In this document: piece after piece, positions 45,824 to 53,207 of the stretch | Layout: every line of letters begins with the position of its first letter | Numbering within the stretch: position 1 is the first letter of the stretch | Origin: Leifsonia sp. AK011 | Lineage (GTDB): Bacteria; Actinomycetota; Actinomycetes; Actinomycetales; Microbacteriaceae | Direction: 5' to 3' | DNA: 64,000 nt | Assembly: GCF_013410945.1 (NCBI RefSeq) | Contig: NZ_JACCCH010000001.1 | Coordinates: 1,984,001-2,048,000, forward strand | Position numbers and translations under genes: made by a program | Notes under the pieces: generated by a model | The model's input: only the letters and a program-made list of their open reading frames with translations | Databases searched by the model: none | Told to the model about the DNA's origin: nothing

Positions 45824-45849
45824 TACCGTCGCGTGCGGTTGCGACGGTA
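45824..45849 (+). terminator. Hairpin terminator after the tape measure gene
   Basis: TACCGTCGC (45824-45832) pairs with GCGACGGTA (45841-45849) around an 8 base loop, 6 bases past the tape measure stop. Confidence 0.6.
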
Positions 45850-45856
45850 CCCGTGT

Positions 45857-45892
45857 GAGGGGCTGTGCGGCTGGAATAGTCCACAGCCCCTC
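45857..45892. terminator. Second hairpin between convergent genes
   Basis: GAGGGGCTGTG (45857-45867) pairs with CACAGCCCCTC (45882-45892). It abuts the stop of the leftward 87 aa gene, so it probably ends that transcript and backs up the tape measure terminator. Confidence 0.6.
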
Positions 45893-46156
45893 TTAGAACC
45901 CGCTGGTGGAGTGCTGACGCATATTCCCAGTGCCACCCTCGACCAATCCGGGTAGGTGGGCGTTAGGGCCGTGCAGCGGCCTCCAGCCCTGCTGAAACCA
46001 ATCTGAGTACGGCCACCCCCAGATTCGGGGATCTTCGTCGGTAATGTCTCGCCCGTCGGCCCACACCCTGAGTGTGCGGTCAGCGGGTTTCTCCGCGTCG
46101 TATGGCTTTGGCACGGTCGCTCCCATCGTTAGGGCATCCGGCCATGCAATCTGCAT
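45893..46156 (-). CDS. 87 aa protein of unknown function
   Basis: A leftward ORF next to the Abi gene, starting MQIAWPDALTMGATVPKPYDAEK, or at an internal ATG ten codons on (MGATVPKPYD). It is rich in Trp and Pro (RVWADGRDITDEDPRIWGWPYSDWFQQGWRPLHGPNAHLPG), soluble and with no recognised domain. It lies 38 bases after the Abi stop and could be co-transcribed with it. Judging by its amino acid make-up and its fit between terminators it is likely real. Confidence 0.5.
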   Translation of the reverse strand: MQIAWPDALTMGATVPKPYDAEKPADRTLRVWADGRDITDEDPRIWGWPYSDWFQQGWRPLHGPNAHLPGLVEGGTGNMRQHSTSGF

Positions 46157-46194
46157 TCTAGGTTGAGGTCGAGCGCGTAGACCTTCGCGATTCG

Positions 46195-47049
46195 CTACTT
46201 GGCGAACGGCTTGAGGATTCCATCCGCGAATAGCTGACTAGACCCCATGAGGCTGTCAATCTCTGAGCTCCATTGGCTCGAGGGTGATATCGACTGCAAA
46301 TACCGCTTGAGCATGAGGATCGCGGGGTACGGTCCCTGAGGGTTGTATCCAACGTCACGTGGACGGAGCTTTTTTGGCACAGGGCATTGAATATCAAGCT
46401 TCCGATTCCATACCTGACCGTGGTGAGCTACCCGGTTTCGAAGCACTGAGAAAGAGTGAATAGTGCTGAGGAAACCCTCCCATGAGAGCGATAAGCCCGC
46501 TGCGGTTTGCCGTGCCGCCGAGTCGTCGGCCAGGTACTGCATCACTCTGGCGAGGGATCCGAAAGAGACAACTTCCACGGCGACCCAGACCGGAACCTTT
46601 TCGAATGAACCTTCACTGGCGTACCGCACCACCGTTGGGGACGTCGTGCGCGAGAGATCGTCCTTGATCTTCTCGATAAGGCGGTCAAGTTTTGGCGTGA
46701 CCGCTAGATACTTGGAGGGATCGAGATAGAAAGCACCCTCTCCATGAATCCGGCCCGCGTCATGGGCAAATCGCGCCCGCAGGGACATTTCAACCGTAGT
46801 GAGGGCAGCTCCGAGCATTCTCCGCATCTCGGAATCGAGGAACATCATCTGCCGAACTCCGGAGAGGGTACTGCCAGGTAGATACTGGTCCTGGTCTTCC
46901 CCCGGATTCACCTGAAACTGCCGCGAGTACCCCGTGAACCGGTAGTAGTTGCAGTCATAGAGGAACTTCTCGGAGTCTTCAGAGTCGAGCTCCAAGCCGC
47001 GACCCGCTAGAAGCTCTAGAAGTTGAGGAACTTCCCTGAATGGCTTCAT
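46195..47049 (-). CDS. Abi_2 family abortive infection protein (AbiD/AbiF-like)
   Basis: A 284 aa protein if it starts at ATG 47049 (MKPFREVPQLLELLAGRGLELDSEDSEKFLYDCNYYRFTGYSRQF), the usual Abi_2 N-terminus; an ATG at 47130 would add 27 residues. The family members AbiD and AbiF block phage growth in lactococci. The motif VLRNRVAHHGQVWN (about residues 201-214) fits the R-x4-H pattern of HEPN ribonucleases, so it may cut RNA after phage infection. It is the right-most gene of the element, on the strand opposite to the operon: a typical place for an anti-phage cargo gene in satellites. Confidence 0.87.
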   Translation of the reverse strand: MKPFREVPQLLELLAGRGLELDSEDSEKFLYDCNYYRFTGYSRQFQVNPGEDQDQYLPGSTLSGVRQMMFLDSEMRRMLGAALTTVEMSLRARFAHDAGRIHGEGAFYLDPSKYLAVTPKLDRLIEKIKDDLSRTTSPTVVRYASEGSFEKVPVWVAVEVVSFGSLARVMQYLADDSAARQTAAGLSLSWEGFLSTIHSFSVLRNRVAHHGQVWNRKLDIQCPVPKKLRPRDVGYNPQGPYPAILMLKRYLQSISPSSQWSSEIDSLMGSSQLFADGILKPFAK

Positions 47050-47163
47050 GGGGAACAGCCTACAAAAGGAACTGGCCCCTCCTATTTCAGGAAGACTTTC
47101 GTCTCTAGCCTTGGAGGGGCGCTGTTGCATTAAGACTACGTCCCGAGGCGCAAATCCGCAAGA

Positions 47164-47184
47164 GATGTTGCACGTATATTGCAC
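47164..47184 (+). repeat. Candidate integrase arm sites (right)
   Basis: GATGTTGCAC (47164-47173) and TATATTGCAC (47175-47184) match the two GATATTGCAC copies at the left end in the same orientation. Having related pairs inside both attachment sites is what tyrosine integrases need. Confidence 0.65.
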
Positions 47185-47203
47185 GCGCCCTCGCAACAAA
47201 GGA

Positions 47204-47229
47204 AAAACCCCCGGTTTCCCGGGGGTTTT
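47204..47229. terminator. Element-borne terminator downstream of tRNA-Val(GAC)
   Basis: AAAACCCCCGG (47204-47214) pairs with CCGGGGGTTTT (47219-47229) around TTTC; it has T-runs in both directions. It lies directly after the CCA end of the tRNA on the minus strand, so the element supplies a new terminator in place of the one displaced to 37075-37097. Confidence 0.7.
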
Positions 47230-47258
47230 GTGGTGGGCGATACTGGGATCGAACCAGT
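47229..47258. repeat. Right attachment site (attR)
   Basis: Thirty bases identical to 37109-37138. Here the repeat completes the tRNA-Val(GAC) gene: the element brings the 3' end that restores the tRNA. Confidence 0.9.
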
Positions 47259-47305
47259 GACCTCTTCCGTGTCAGGGAAGCGCGCTACCGCTGCGCCAAT
47301 CGCCC
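47231..47305 (-). tRNA. tRNA-Val (anticodon GAC)
   Basis: On the minus strand the acceptor GGGCGAT pairs with ATCGCCC, followed by A and an encoded CCA. The anticodon stem CTTCC/GGAAG encloses loop CTGACAC, anticodon GAC (Val). The T arm has GGTTCGATCC. Its 3' 28 bases come from the integrated element (attR). Confidence 0.95.
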
Positions 47306-47338
47306 ATGCTTATTGAATTGTGTGAGGACGAGCCTCCG

Positions 47339-47409
47339 AGGTGGCGACGGGATTCGAACCCGTGTACACGGCTTTGCAGGCCGTTGCCTCGCCTCTCGGC
47401 CACGCCACC
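47339..47409 (-). tRNA. tRNA-Cys (anticodon GCA)
   Basis: Acceptor GGTGGCG pairs with CGCCACC, discriminator U as required for Cys. The anticodon stem CGGC/GCCG encloses CTGCAAA, anticodon GCA. The T arm carries GGTTCGAATCC. CCA is not encoded. It is about 30 bases from tRNA-Val and likely on the same transcript. Confidence 0.94.
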
Positions 47410-47459
47410 GTGCGTGAGAACCAATCAGAACCCGCAGGTCTTGCTAACTTCTCACTCCG

Positions 47460-47531
47460 AGCGGATGACGAGATTCGAACTCGCGACCCTCACCTTGGCA
47501 AGGTGATGCGCTACCACTGCGCCACATCCGC
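47460..47531 (-). tRNA. tRNA-Gly (anticodon GCC)
   Basis: Acceptor GCGGATG pairs with CATCCGC, discriminator U. The anticodon loop TTGCCAA lies between TCACC and GGTGA, giving anticodon GCC. CCA is not encoded. It is first in the leftward tRNA set Gly-Cys-Val. Confidence 0.95.
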
Positions 47532-47634
47532 ACTGCACTCATTGCTGCGTGCTAGATGACTGTAGCCGATGACGCGGGGCACTGCCAATTCGTGTGACGG
47601 GCGGGTCGCGAACTTGTGGCAAGATTGAGGCCGC

Positions 47635-47707
47635 GGGCGATTGGCGCAGTTGGTAGCGCGCTTCCTTCACACGGAAGAGGTCATCGGTTCGAGTCCGGTA
47701 TCGCCCA
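47635..47707 (+). tRNA. tRNA-Val (anticodon CAC)
   Basis: Acceptor GGGCGAT pairs with ATCGCCC, then discriminator A; CCA is not encoded. The anticodon stem CTTCC/GGAAG encloses TTCACAC, anticodon CAC. It is divergent from the other three tRNAs. AAGATT at 47620-47625 could be its -10 box. Confidence 0.95.
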
Positions 47708-47724
47708 CAAGTTACAGTTCTTGC

Positions 47725-48540
47725 ATGGCGCCGCGCGAAGGTAGACGCAGCCCGGCAGCCGAGTTCTTCTCCGGGGTCGGGCTCCTGTTTCGTGGGCTCA
47801 AGGTGTGGGGCACCGCCCCGCGCCTGATGATCCTCGGCATGATCCCGGCGCTCATCGTTGGTGTCGTCTTTCTCGCCGCGATCATCACGCTCGGCGTGAA
47901 CCTCGAATCGTTCTCCGCCCTCATCACCCCATTCGCCGAACGCTGGGATGAACCCTTCCGCACCGGAACAAGGCTTGTCGCGGCCGCGGCGCTGCTCACC
48001 GTCGCCGTGTTGATCGTGGTCTTCGCTTTCACGACCATCACCCTGATCGTGGGACAACCGTTCTACGAACTCATCTGGAAGCATGCGGAGCGGCGCTTCG
48101 GCCCGGTGCCGGAGAGTTCCCTCGGATTCTGGAGAGCATTCTGGCGTGGAGTCGGCGCAGGTCTGCGGATCCTGGTTCCCACAGTCCTCCTGGGCCTCAT
48201 GCTGTTCGTGCTCGGGTTCATCCCCGTAGTCGGTCAGATACTCGTACCCGTGTTGGGAGCTGTGATCGGCGGGTGGTATCTCACACTCGAACTCACCGGG
48301 CTTCCCTTTGATGCCCGAGGCTTCACCCTGCGCGAGAGACGGGCGGCACTGCGCAGTCAGCGAGCAGCCACGCTGGGATTCGGCGCGGCAACGTACCTCG
48401 TCTTCCTCGTCCCACTGGGCGCTGTCGTCATGATGCCTGCCGCCGTCGCTGGAGCCACTCTCCTCGCGAGACGCGCCTTGCGAGAGCCGACGCAAGCGGC
48501 GGCGGCAGCATCGGGTGATACATCGGATGCTGTCGACTAG
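47725..48540 (+). CDS. EI24 domain-containing (CysZ-like) membrane protein
   Basis: A 271 aa membrane protein. The ATG at 47725 is used because the longer open frame runs back through the tRNA. It has about four to six hydrophobic helices (PRLMILGMIPALIVGVVFLAAIITLG, LVAAAALLTVAVLIVVFAFTTITLIVG, LVPTVLLGLMLFVLGFIPVVGQI, FGAATYLVFLVPLGAVVMMPAAVAGATLLARRAL) and the EI24/CysZ phrase GQPFYELIWKHAERRFG. CysZ imports sulfate in proteobacteria; in actinobacteria the role is not settled. It ends 4 bases inside the convergent Amt-like gene. Confidence 0.85.
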   Translation: MAPREGRRSPAAEFFSGVGLLFRGLKVWGTAPRLMILGMIPALIVGVVFLAAIITLGVNLESFSALITPFAERWDEPFRTGTRLVAAAALLTVAVLIVVFAFTTITLIVGQPFYELIWKHAERRFGPVPESSLGFWRAFWRGVGAGLRILVPTVLLGLMLFVLGFIPVVGQILVPVLGAVIGGWYLTLELTGLPFDARGFTLRERRAALRSQRAATLGFGAATYLVFLVPLGAVVMMPAAVAGATLLARRALREPTQAAAAASGDTSDAVD

Positions 48541-49580
48541 GCCCTCTCCGCCAATCTGGTGACCCGGCGCAGGCCGATCCAGAGGAGGAAGGACACCACC
48601 CCGGAGTAGAAGGCGACAGCGACCGTACTCACGATCTGGTCCCCGATGAGGCCGATCTGGCCCGTGAATAAGAACCCCGCATCGCTCGCGAGCAGGCCGA
48701 TGAGCACGATGCCTATGGCGCCAGCCATGAGGTGCGAGCCGACGAGGTACCACTGCTGGCGTCGGCTCGCGGCGACACGGCGCAGGGTGAAGATACAGGC
48801 CACTCCCCCTGCGATCACCCCAGAGGATGCCGCGGCGACAGGTGAGAGGAGCGGCGCTCCCGCGCTCACCGCGGCCAACCCACTCACGGCACCCGCGACT
48901 ACAGCACCCAGGGTCGTTGACTGGTGGCTCATCCTCTGCACGGCCAACCATCCGGCTATCCCCCCAGCGGCCCCGAGCACGCCGTTGATCAGGATCGTGC
49001 CCGACACCTCGTCGATGGCGAGTTCGGCGCTCACGAGCCATCCCAGCCATCCCCCGACCAGCGTGAGCACGGCAAGGGCCGCGAAGCCCCTGGGGAGTCG
49101 GGTTGCTGCGCTCAGCGAGCGATGACGATCACCGCGGACCACCAGCACAGCGAGTGCGGCGGCACCGGTTGCGACCATGCTCGCGAGGCTTCCGCCGTGG
49201 TCCAGGGGCTCGATTCCGAGCACGCCCGTGACGAAAGTGGCGATGGCGACGGGCACGAAGACGAGGATGCTCCATCCCGTCGCAAAAACCATGGCGACCC
49301 TCAGTGGCGCCCCCGTGGACCTCACCGCCAGCGTGGCCAGCAGTGCGGAGAGGCCTGCAAGCACGGCGACGGGTATGTAGAGCTCCCCGAGCTCCTCTCG
49401 CGCGACCAACGGGGCGAACAGAAGCCAGGCGCCGCTCCCCGTGCCTGCCGTGGCGAGGGACGCGGCCACGGCACGCCGCCAGTTCGGTGCTGGCACCAGC
49501 CACGTGTACACGAGCGCAAACGACACCGTGACGAGCGCGAGGGTGGTCGCGGCGCCGAGGACGATCGGCCAGCTCTGCAC
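48537..49580 (-). CDS. Diverged ammonium-transporter-like membrane protein
   Basis: A protein of about 347 aa (GTG 49580, with GGGGGA 4 bases upstream; other in-frame starts at 49592 and 49631) with some ten hydrophobic helices. It aligns to the neighbouring Amt through segments such as DHGGSLASMVATGAAALAVLVV, LINGVLGAAGGIAGWLAV, VAGAVSGLAAVSAGAPLLSPVAAASSGVIAGGVAC and VGSHLMAGAIGIVLIGLLAS. The first pore histidine of Amt is replaced by Met, while the second, in VGSHLMAG, is kept. It is probably not a normal ammonium channel; sensor or regulator roles are guesses. Confidence 0.75.
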   Translation of the reverse strand: MQSWPIVLGAATTLALVTVSFALVYTWLVPAPNWRRAVAASLATAGTGSGAWLLFAPLVAREELGELYIPVAVLAGLSALLATLAVRSTGAPLRVAMVFATGWSILVFVPVAIATFVTGVLGIEPLDHGGSLASMVATGAAALAVLVVRGDRHRSLSAATRLPRGFAALAVLTLVGGWLGWLVSAELAIDEVSGTILINGVLGAAGGIAGWLAVQRMSHQSTTLGAVVAGAVSGLAAVSAGAPLLSPVAAASSGVIAGGVACIFTLRRVAASRRQQWYLVGSHLMAGAIGIVLIGLLASDAGFLFTGQIGLIGDQIVSTVAVAFYSGVVSFLLWIGLRRVTRLAERA

Positions 49581-49600
49581 GGATTCCCCCACGCGGAAAA

Positions 49601-49640
49601 GAGTAAGGGGCGCCGCCCCGAAGAGCGACACCCCTTACTC
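49601..49640 (-). terminator. Terminator between amt and the Amt-like gene
   Basis: GAGTAAGGGG (49601-49610) and CCCCTTACTC (49631-49640) form a perfect 10 bp stem with a 20 base loop, followed on the minus strand by TTTT (49600-49597). It lies 11 bases after the amt stop. One possible start of the Amt-like gene (49631) would fall in this stem, which is why a later start is preferred. Confidence 0.75.
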
Positions 49641-49651
49641 GCTAGGTGAGA

Positions 49652-50917
49652 TTACTTGGTGTCCGCGAGGACGTAGCCCTCTTCACCGTGGACAACGGTA
49701 TCGATGCCAGCGATCTCGTCCTCGTTCTTGATGCGGAAGCCCATCGTCTTCTCGATCACGAAGCCGATGATGAACGCCAGCACGAAGGAGTAGACGAGGA
49801 CCGCGAGGGCCGCGATCGCCTGAACCAGGAGCTGCGTGCCGTCGCCACCCGTGAAGAGGCCGGTGCCGGTGGCGAAGAAGCCCAGGTACAGCGTTCCGAT
49901 GAGACCACCGACGAGGTGGATACCCACGACGTCGAGCGAGTCATCGAAGCCGAGCTTGAACTTCAGGTCGATCGCCAGGGCACAGATCGCACCAGCGACG
50001 ATGCCGAGCACGATGGCCCAGATCGGCGTGAGCGAACCACACGCGGGGGTGATGGCCACGAGACCAGCAACTGCACCGGAAGCGGCACCGATCGACGTCG
50101 GCTTGCCGTCGCGGATCTTCTCGACGACGAGCCAGGCAAGAAGCGCGGCAGCGGGAGCTACGAGGGTGTTCACGAAGGCAAGAGCGGCCGTGTTGTCAGC
50201 TGCGAGCTCCGAACCGGCGTTGAAGCCGAACCAGCCGAACCAGAGGAGGCCAGCACCGAGGAGGACGAAGGGCGGGTTGTGGGGAACATACGCACCCTTG
50301 GCGAACCCGACGCGCTTGCCAAGGACCAGCGCAAGGGCAAGAGCCGCTGCACCAGCGTTGATGTGAACGGCGGTACCACCGGCGAAGTCGATGACTCCCA
50401 GGCCGAAGACATCCTGGAGACCGTGTGTGGTCCACCCGCCGTAGGCGAAGCTGCCGTCGTCACCGAGACCGAAGTTGAAGACCCAGCTTGCGACCGGGAA
50501 GTAAACGAGTGTCGCCCAGATACCGGCGAAGACCATCCATGCGCCGAACTTGGCACGGTCGGCGATAGCTCCGGAGACGAGCGCGACGGTGATGATGGCG
50601 AACGTCGCCTGGAATGCAACAAAGGCGAGCGGCGGGTATGCCGCGCCCTCGGGTGCCTCGAGGAGGTTCGCCAGGCCGATCGCGCCAGTGTCAATCGACC
50701 ACGGGAACAGCGTGCCCTCCGCGCCCGGGAACGCGATCGCGTATCCGTAGATCGCCCAGAGGACGCCGATGAGGCCGATCGCGCCGAAGCTCATCATCAT
50801 CATGCTGATGACGCTCTTCGCCTTGACGAGGCCGCCGTAGAAGAATGCCAATCCCGGGGTCATCAACAGCACGAGTGCTGCGGCCAGGAGAATGAAGGCG
50901 GTGTTGCCCTGATCCAT
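49652..50917 (-). CDS. amt: Ammonium transporter
   Basis: Trimeric membrane channel for ammonium uptake. The 421 aa product has eleven expected helices, the signature DFAGGTAVHINAGAAALALALVLGKR with the first pore histidine, FGWFGFNAGSELAAD, and DDSLDVVGIHLVGGLIGTLYLG with the second pore histidine. The C-terminal tail (MGFRIKNEDEIAGIDTVVHGEEGYVL) has the pattern that binds PII proteins in AmtB relatives. No glnK gene follows; the Amt-like gene does instead. Upstream, GTAAAC (51065-51070) and GTTTC (51076-51080) form a weak inverted motif that might be a nitrogen-regulator site. Confidence 0.96.
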   Translation of the reverse strand: MDQGNTAFILLAAALVLLMTPGLAFFYGGLVKAKSVISMMMMSFGAIGLIGVLWAIYGYAIAFPGAEGTLFPWSIDTGAIGLANLLEAPEGAAYPPLAFVAFQATFAIITVALVSGAIADRAKFGAWMVFAGIWATLVYFPVASWVFNFGLGDDGSFAYGGWTTHGLQDVFGLGVIDFAGGTAVHINAGAAALALALVLGKRVGFAKGAYVPHNPPFVLLGAGLLWFGWFGFNAGSELAADNTAALAFVNTLVAPAAALLAWLVVEKIRDGKPTSIGAASGAVAGLVAITPACGSLTPIWAIVLGIVAGAICALAIDLKFKLGFDDSLDVVGIHLVGGLIGTLYLGFFATGTGLFTGGDGTQLLVQAIAALAVLVYSFVLAFIIGFVIEKTMGFRIKNEDEIAGIDTVVHGEEGYVLADTK

Positions 50918-51104
50918 GTGTGTACCTCTCTTTGTTGCTGCGAAGGATGCACCGTTGGGTCCACAGGCGGGATCTCACCTCGGGTACGCCGATCAGTCTG
51001 GCGAGAGGAGGTTTCGCCCGGGGTGTCTCTCGTGTTTCGGTTGTGTTACGCGCCGACGGCGCATGTAAACACTGTGTTTCGCCCACCATCCGAGGTGCTG
51101 TGAG

Positions 51105-52121
51105 TTACGGCTGGCCCATGTTCGTCAGAGCTACAAGGCGTGAGGTGGCGCGCAGGTACTTCTTGCGATATCCGCCGGAGAGCATGTCCTCAGGAAAAAT
51201 CGCGTCGAGGGGAACCCCGTCCGCGATGACGCGAACCTGCGCGTCGTACAGCCGATCGACGAAAGCAACGAACCGCAGGGCGTCCGTCTGGCTCGTGAGG
51301 ACCGAGACCCCCGAGAGACCGACCGCGGCCAGCGAATCGACGAGCCCGACATAGCGGGACGGGTGCACCTGGGCGAGGTGGGCCAGAACGTCGGTGAAGT
51401 TGTCGAGGGTCGTCGCACCGTCGACTTCGGCGAGTTCGCCCGGCACGTCCGAGGAGACCCTGGCGTGGGCATCCGTGTCACGACGGCGGTAATCGAGACC
51501 GTCTATGCGCAGGGTTTCGAACTTCGCGGCCAACGAATCGATCTCCCGCAGGAAGTCCTGGGCAGCGAACCGACCCTCCCCCAGTGCGTTGGGCGGAGTG
51601 TTGGACGTCGCGGCGATGCGGGTGCCGGATGCCACGAGCTCACCGAGCAACCGCGCCATGAGTCGAGTGTCCCCCGGGTCGTCCAACTCGAACTCATCGA
51701 TGCACACGAGCGACGCCCCACGGAGTAGCGCGACCGTTTCGGCATAACCCAGAGCTCCCACGAGCGCCGTGTACTCGATGAACGTCCCGAAGTACTTGCG
51801 CCCACGTGCCATGTTCCAGAGGGCAGCTAGCAGGTGGGTCTTCCCGACGCCGAAGCCGCCGTCCAAGTAGATGCCCGGCTTGGCCACCTGCTGCTTGCGC
51901 CGACCGAAGAGACCTCCACCGCCGGCGAAGCCAGTCGCGAAGGTACGGATCGCCGCAACGGCCGCCCCCTGCGACGGATAGTCGCGGTCGGGTCGGTACG
52001 AATCGAGCGACGCTGTCGCGAACTGTCGTGGCGGTACGAGCTGCTGAACCATCTCGTCGCCGGAGAGCCCGGGATTGCGGTCAACCAGACGGCTTGGCGT
52101 CGTGGGGGCGGGGGCACTCAA
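51105..52121 (-). CDS. zapE: Cell division protein ZapE (AFG1-like ATPase)
   Basis: P-loop ATPase of the AFG1/ZapE family, linked to Z-ring dynamics and to membrane protein turnover in mitochondria. The 338 aa sequence has Walker A YLDGGFGVGKTHLLAALW, Walker B LVCIDEFELDDPGDTRLMARLL, and ATSNTPPNALGEGRFAAQDFLREI. These motifs are close to the family consensus. It is divergent from the sulfurtransferase gene, with a 174 base gap that should hold both promoters. Confidence 0.93.
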   Translation of the reverse strand: MSAPAPTTPSRLVDRNPGLSGDEMVQQLVPPRQFATASLDSYRPDRDYPSQGAAVAAIRTFATGFAGGGGLFGRRKQQVAKPGIYLDGGFGVGKTHLLAALWNMARGRKYFGTFIEYTALVGALGYAETVALLRGASLVCIDEFELDDPGDTRLMARLLGELVASGTRIAATSNTPPNALGEGRFAAQDFLREIDSLAAKFETLRIDGLDYRRRDTDAHARVSSDVPGELAEVDGATTLDNFTDVLAHLAQVHPSRYVGLVDSLAAVGLSGVSVLTSQTDALRFVAFVDRLYDAQVRVIADGVPLDAIFPEDMLSGGYRKKYLRATSRLVALTNMGQP

Positions 52122-52295
52122 TTGTCGGTCTCAGCCTGATCTTCGATTTGTGTCAGAGTCTTACGGGCGCCCTGTCATGGGGCGGGCTACCGCGCGTAGA
52201 TTCGCTTTCGGGAGCGCAGCAAGCCTACTGGGCTGTTCCGGGCAACTGCCCCGGCCGGTCGCTCCATCACCAGCGAAACAACCCCGGAGGTACCC

Positions 52296-53198
52296 ATGCC
52301 CGTCGAACTCGACCCGGCCCCGCAGCTCGCACAGTTCGCCCATCCCGATCGCCTTGTGACGGGCGAGTGGCTCGAGGCTCGTCTCGGCACCCCGGGCCTC
52401 GTTGTCGTGGAGTCCGATGAGGACGTGCTCCTCTACGAAACCGGACACATCCCTGGCGCGGTCAAGATCGACTGGCACACCGACCTCAACGACCCTGTCG
52501 AGCGCGACTACATCGACGGAGCGGGGTTCGCGGCGCTCCTCGGCTCGAAGGGCATCTCCCGCGACACGACCGTCGTCATCTACGGCGACAAGAACAACTG
52601 GTGGGCTGCCTACGCTCTTTGGGTGTTCACGCTGTTCGGCCACGAGGACGTCCGTCTTCTCGACGGAGGTCGCGCCAAGTGGGAGGCCGACGGCCGGCCG
52701 TACACGACGGATGCCTCGGACGTGACGCCCGTCGACTACCCGATCGTCGAGCGCAATGACGCTCCCATCCGCGCATACAAGGACGATGTGCTCGCCCACC
52801 TCGGGAACCCTCTCGTGGACGTCCGGTCGCCGGAGGAGTTCAGCGGTGAGCGCACGACGGCTCCTGCCTACCCGGAGGAGGGCGCCCTGCGCGCCGGGCA
52901 CATTCCGAGCGCCCAGAACGTACCGTGGGCAAAAGCCGTTGCCGAGGACGGCACATTCAAGCCCCTTGCCGAGCTGAACGAGATCTACCGAGACGGTGCG
53001 GGGCTCAAGGACGGCGACGACATCGTCGCCTACTGCCGCATCGGGGAGCGCTCCAGTCACACCTGGTTCGTACTGACCCACCTCCTGGGCTTCGACAAGG
53101 TGCGCAACTACGACGGATCGTGGACCGAGTGGGGGTCCGCCGTTCGCGTTCCCATCGTGAAGGGCTCGGAGCCGGGTGAGATTCCGACCGCGAAGTAG
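52296..53198 (+). CDS. sseA: Thiosulfate/3-mercaptopyruvate sulfurtransferase (rhodanese)
   Basis: Transfers sulfur from a donor to cyanide or a thiol acceptor. The 300 aa protein has two rhodanese domains; the C-terminal one holds the active-site loop [15 protein letters not shown], with CRIGERS typical of the actinobacterial thiosulfate sulfurtransferase group, and the N-terminal one has [16 protein letters not shown] and [23 protein letters not shown] lies 5 bases before the ATG. The SufE-like gene begins 9 bases after its stop, so the two are probably one sulfur-transfer unit. Confidence 0.93.
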   Translation: MPVELDPAPQLAQFAHPDRLVTGEWLEARLGTPGLVVVESDEDVLLYETGHIPGAVKIDWHTDLNDPVERDYIDGAGFAALLGSKGISRDTTVVIYGDKNNWWAAYALWVFTLFGHEDVRLLDGGRAKWEADGRPYTTDASDVTPVDYPIVERNDAPIRAYKDDVLAHLGNPLVDVRSPEEFSGERTTAPAYPEEGALRAGHIPSAQNVPWAKAVAEDGTFKPLAELNEIYRDGAGLKDGDDIVAYCRIGERSSHTWFVLTHLLGFDKVRNYDGSWTEWGSAVRVPIVKGSEPGEIPTAK

Positions 53199-53207
53199 GC
53201 TTGCAGC

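Larger units (their letters stand above)
37109..47258. mobile_element. 10.1 kb tRNA-Val-integrated element, candidate phage satellite
   Basis: The element is bounded by a perfect 30 bp direct repeat that is the 3' end of tRNA-Val(GAC), 10,120 bp apart. Gene order: integrase, second tyrosine recombinase, leader ORF and structured leader, excisionase-like gene, two small genes, RepA-like helicase, Cys-rich protein, 56 aa and 296 aa unknowns, strong hairpin, 50 aa ORF, tape measure protein, then on the other strand an 87 aa unknown and an Abi_2 protein. It has integration, replication and defence modules and one tail gene. No terminase, portal, capsid, tail tube, baseplate, holin or endolysin gene is present, and no conjugation gene. 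By eye its codon use is less GC-biased than the flanks. Confidence 0.85.

Noticed and set aside
47139-47199. Longer Abi protein starting near 47199
   Set aside because: It would code through the arm-type repeats; Abi_2 proteins normally begin at the KPF segment, which starts at 47049.
37109-47258. Complete prophage
   Set aside because: No terminase, portal, capsid, tail tube, baseplate, holin or endolysin could be found on either strand; the length is also far too short.
37109-47258. Integrative conjugative element of the actinobacterial (AICE) type
   Set aside because: A RepA-like gene and tRNA integration fit, but no FtsK/TraB-like translocase or spread genes are present, and a tape measure gene does not fit.
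51065-51080. GlnR or AmtR operator upstream of amt
   Set aside because: GTAAAC and GTTTC form only a short imperfect inverted motif; too weak to call as a site, so only mentioned with amt.
49646-51103. 485-codon open frame antisense to amt
   Set aside because: Acidic, low-complexity product typical of antisense frames in high-GC DNA; amt is certain.
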